Assembly (NCBI GenBank): GCA_038254195.1
Contig: JBBSGJ010000151.1
Span: forward strand, 1-5,633
Reading direction: 5' to 3'
Source of the DNA: JBBQAA01 sp038254195
GTDB lineage: Bacteria; Actinomycetota; Thermoleophilia; Solirubrobacterales; Solirubrobacteraceae
Length of the DNA stretch: 5,633 nt
Shown: in pieces, positions 4,557 to 5,633 of the stretch
How positions within the stretch are numbered: position 1 is the first letter of the stretch
How the letters are laid out: each line of letters begins with the position of its first letter
The notes under the pieces: generated by a model
What the model was told of the DNA's origin: nothing
The model's database searches: none
What the model saw: the letters and a program-made list of their open reading frames with translations, nothing else
Program-made: the position numbers and the translations under genes

Positions 4557-5633
4557 ATGGCCGGCGTCCCCGATCTCCACGCGCGCGCCCACCGCCGGCT
4601 GCTCCTGGTCCTCGTCCCCCTCGCGCTGCTGGCGGCCACCCTGGTGGCGACGTGGACGCTCGCCGCGAGCCCGGCCCGCCCGGCCTCGCCCTGGCTCGCG
4701 CTCGTGCTCGGGCTCGGGCTCACGGGGGCGCTCTGCCTCCTGCTGCTCCAGAACGTACGCCGCGAGCGCTACGCACGCGAGCTCGTGGCGGAGAAGCTGC
4801 GCGCGCAGTACCGCATCCAGCGCGAGCTGAGAAGCTCGGAGGAGCGTCACCGCTCGGTCGTCGAGCAGCTCGAGGAGGGCGTGGTCCTCCTCGACGGCGA
4901 CCTCGACATCCTCACGGCGAACGCCGCCGCCCAGCGGATCTTCGGCCGACCCGCCACGGAGCTCGTCGGCCGCTCCTGGCTCGACTCCGCGTGGGGTGCG
5001 GTGCGCGACGACGGTTCCCCCTACCCGGCCGCCGAGCGCCCCGTGAGCGTGGCTCGGCAGACGGGCGAGCCCCAGCTCGACGGGCTCATCGGCATCCATC
5101 GCCCCGACGGGAGGGTCGCGTGGCTGGCCACCAACGCCAGTCCGCTCCGGTACCTGCGCGAGGGCGCTCCCTACGCGATCGTGTGCTCCTTCGTCGACGT
5201 GACGGAGTCCCGCGCCCGCCGGCGCCAGCTCGAGCGCCAGCGCACCGAGCTCGCCGACGCCCAGCACATTTCCGCCACGGGCTCCTGGAGCGCGGACGGG
5301 GGCGGGGTGGCGGTGTGGTCAGAGGAGCTGCGGCGCATCCTCGGCGTCCGGCTCGACGACGTTCCCCCCGACGTCGACGGCTACGTGGCGCTCGTCCATC
5401 CCGAGGACCGCGAGCGGGTGGCGGGCGAGTTCGGGGCCGCCTTCGCGGCCGGTCGCGCGTGCGACTCCGACCATCGCATGCTCCGGCCCGACGGGCGCGA
5501 GATCCACGTCCACGCGCGGGTCCGCGCCGAGCTCGGCGCGGGGGGGGCGGTCCTGCGCGTCTACGGCACCACCCAGGACATCACCGACCGGGTCGCCCCG
5601 CCGCGCCCCCGGCGCGCCTCCCAGGTGCGCATC
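4557..5633 (+). CDS. Membrane-anchored sensor with two PAS domains, 3' truncated by the window
   Basis: The frame is open from ATG 4557 through the right edge, 359 codons with no stop. Two hydrophobic helices (about residues 15-37 and 46-66) are separated by only about eight residues, so the protein is anchored by a hairpin with no extracytoplasmic sensing domain. A charged helical linker (68-98) leads to PAS 1 (about 95-217): EGVVLLDGDLDILTANAAAQ, then IFGRPATELVG, and closing VDVTE. A second linker precedes PAS 2 of the PAS_3 type (about 235-345): TGSW, WSEELRRILG, VHPEDRERV, HRMLRPDGREIHV, and closing GTTQDITDR. Such proteins end in a histidine kinase, GGDEF/EAL or phosphatase module, which lies outside the window, so the output is unknown. 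An in-frame TAA at 4521-4523 limits the start; GGGGAG directly abuts the ATG, too close to act as a normal ribosome binding site. Confidence 0.9.
   Translation, partial: MAGVPDLHARAHRRLLLVLVPLALLAATLVATWTLAASPARPASPWLALVLGLGLTGALCLLLLQNVRRERYARELVAEKLRAQYRIQRELRSSEERHRSVVEQLEEGVVLLDGDLDILTANAAAQRIFGRPATELVGRSWLDSAWGAVRDDGSPYPAAERPVSVARQTGEPQLDGLIGIHRPDGRVAWLATNASPLRYLREGAPYAIVCSFVDVTESRARRRQLERQRTELADAQHISATGSWSADGGGVAVWSEELRRILGVRLDDVPPDVDGYVALVHPEDRERVAGEFGAAFAAGRACDSDHRMLRPDGREIHVHARVRAELGAGGAVLRVYGTTQDITDRVAPPRPRRASQVRI

Noticed and set aside
4389..5267. Minus-strand open frame of 292 codons opposite the PAS sensor
   Set aside because: It is antisense to clear PAS motifs and has the repetitive Glu/Arg/Gly composition of a shadow frame.

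Overview
The window is very GC-rich, with strong G/C preference at third codon positions, several GTG starts and few Shine-Dalgarno sites. The protein styles (a coiled-coil/AT-hook/winged-helix protein, a SRPBCC protein beside an atypical SDR, a small Cys-rich protein starting MAKGIPKPTCESC) suggest a high-GC actinomycete, perhaps class Thermoleophilia. That placement is recognition by eye, not a database result. No tRNA, rRNA, CRISPR array, transposase or attachment site was seen.

Layout. (1) 1-1691, plus: the 3' part of an N6-adenine DNA methyltransferase of the Eco57I/TaqI/PglX type, entered within motif I and carrying an intact NPPY motif and a C-terminal specificity region. (2) 1676-2474, minus: a winged-helix protein with two AT-hook-like segments, followed by a small unrecognised protein whose 3' end overlaps the methyltransferase tail by 16 bp. 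(3) 2475-2678: intergenic DNA with inverted repeats and a GC-rich hairpin that may end the next unit. (4) 2679-4058, minus: a likely two-gene operon of an atypical short-chain dehydrogenase and a SRPBCC-fold protein, 15 bp apart. (5) 4059-4296: a divergent intergenic region, AT-richer in its right half, with possible RNA structure. (6) 4297-4518, plus: a 73-residue four-cysteine protein. (7) 4557 to the right edge, plus: a membrane-anchored sensor with two PAS domains, cut off before its output domain, and preceded by a sigma-28-like promoter candidate that would give a nearly leaderless mRNA.

How they fit together. The methyltransferase is the only recognisable piece of a possible defence or epigenetic system, and its partners would lie to the left. 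The minus-strand genes look like lineage-typical regulatory and metabolic genes. The Cys-rich protein and the PAS sensor are neighbours on one strand, but the sensor appears to have its own promoter. The best candidates for something undescribed are the Cys-rich protein, the possible structured leader before it, and the promoter arrangement of the sensor.
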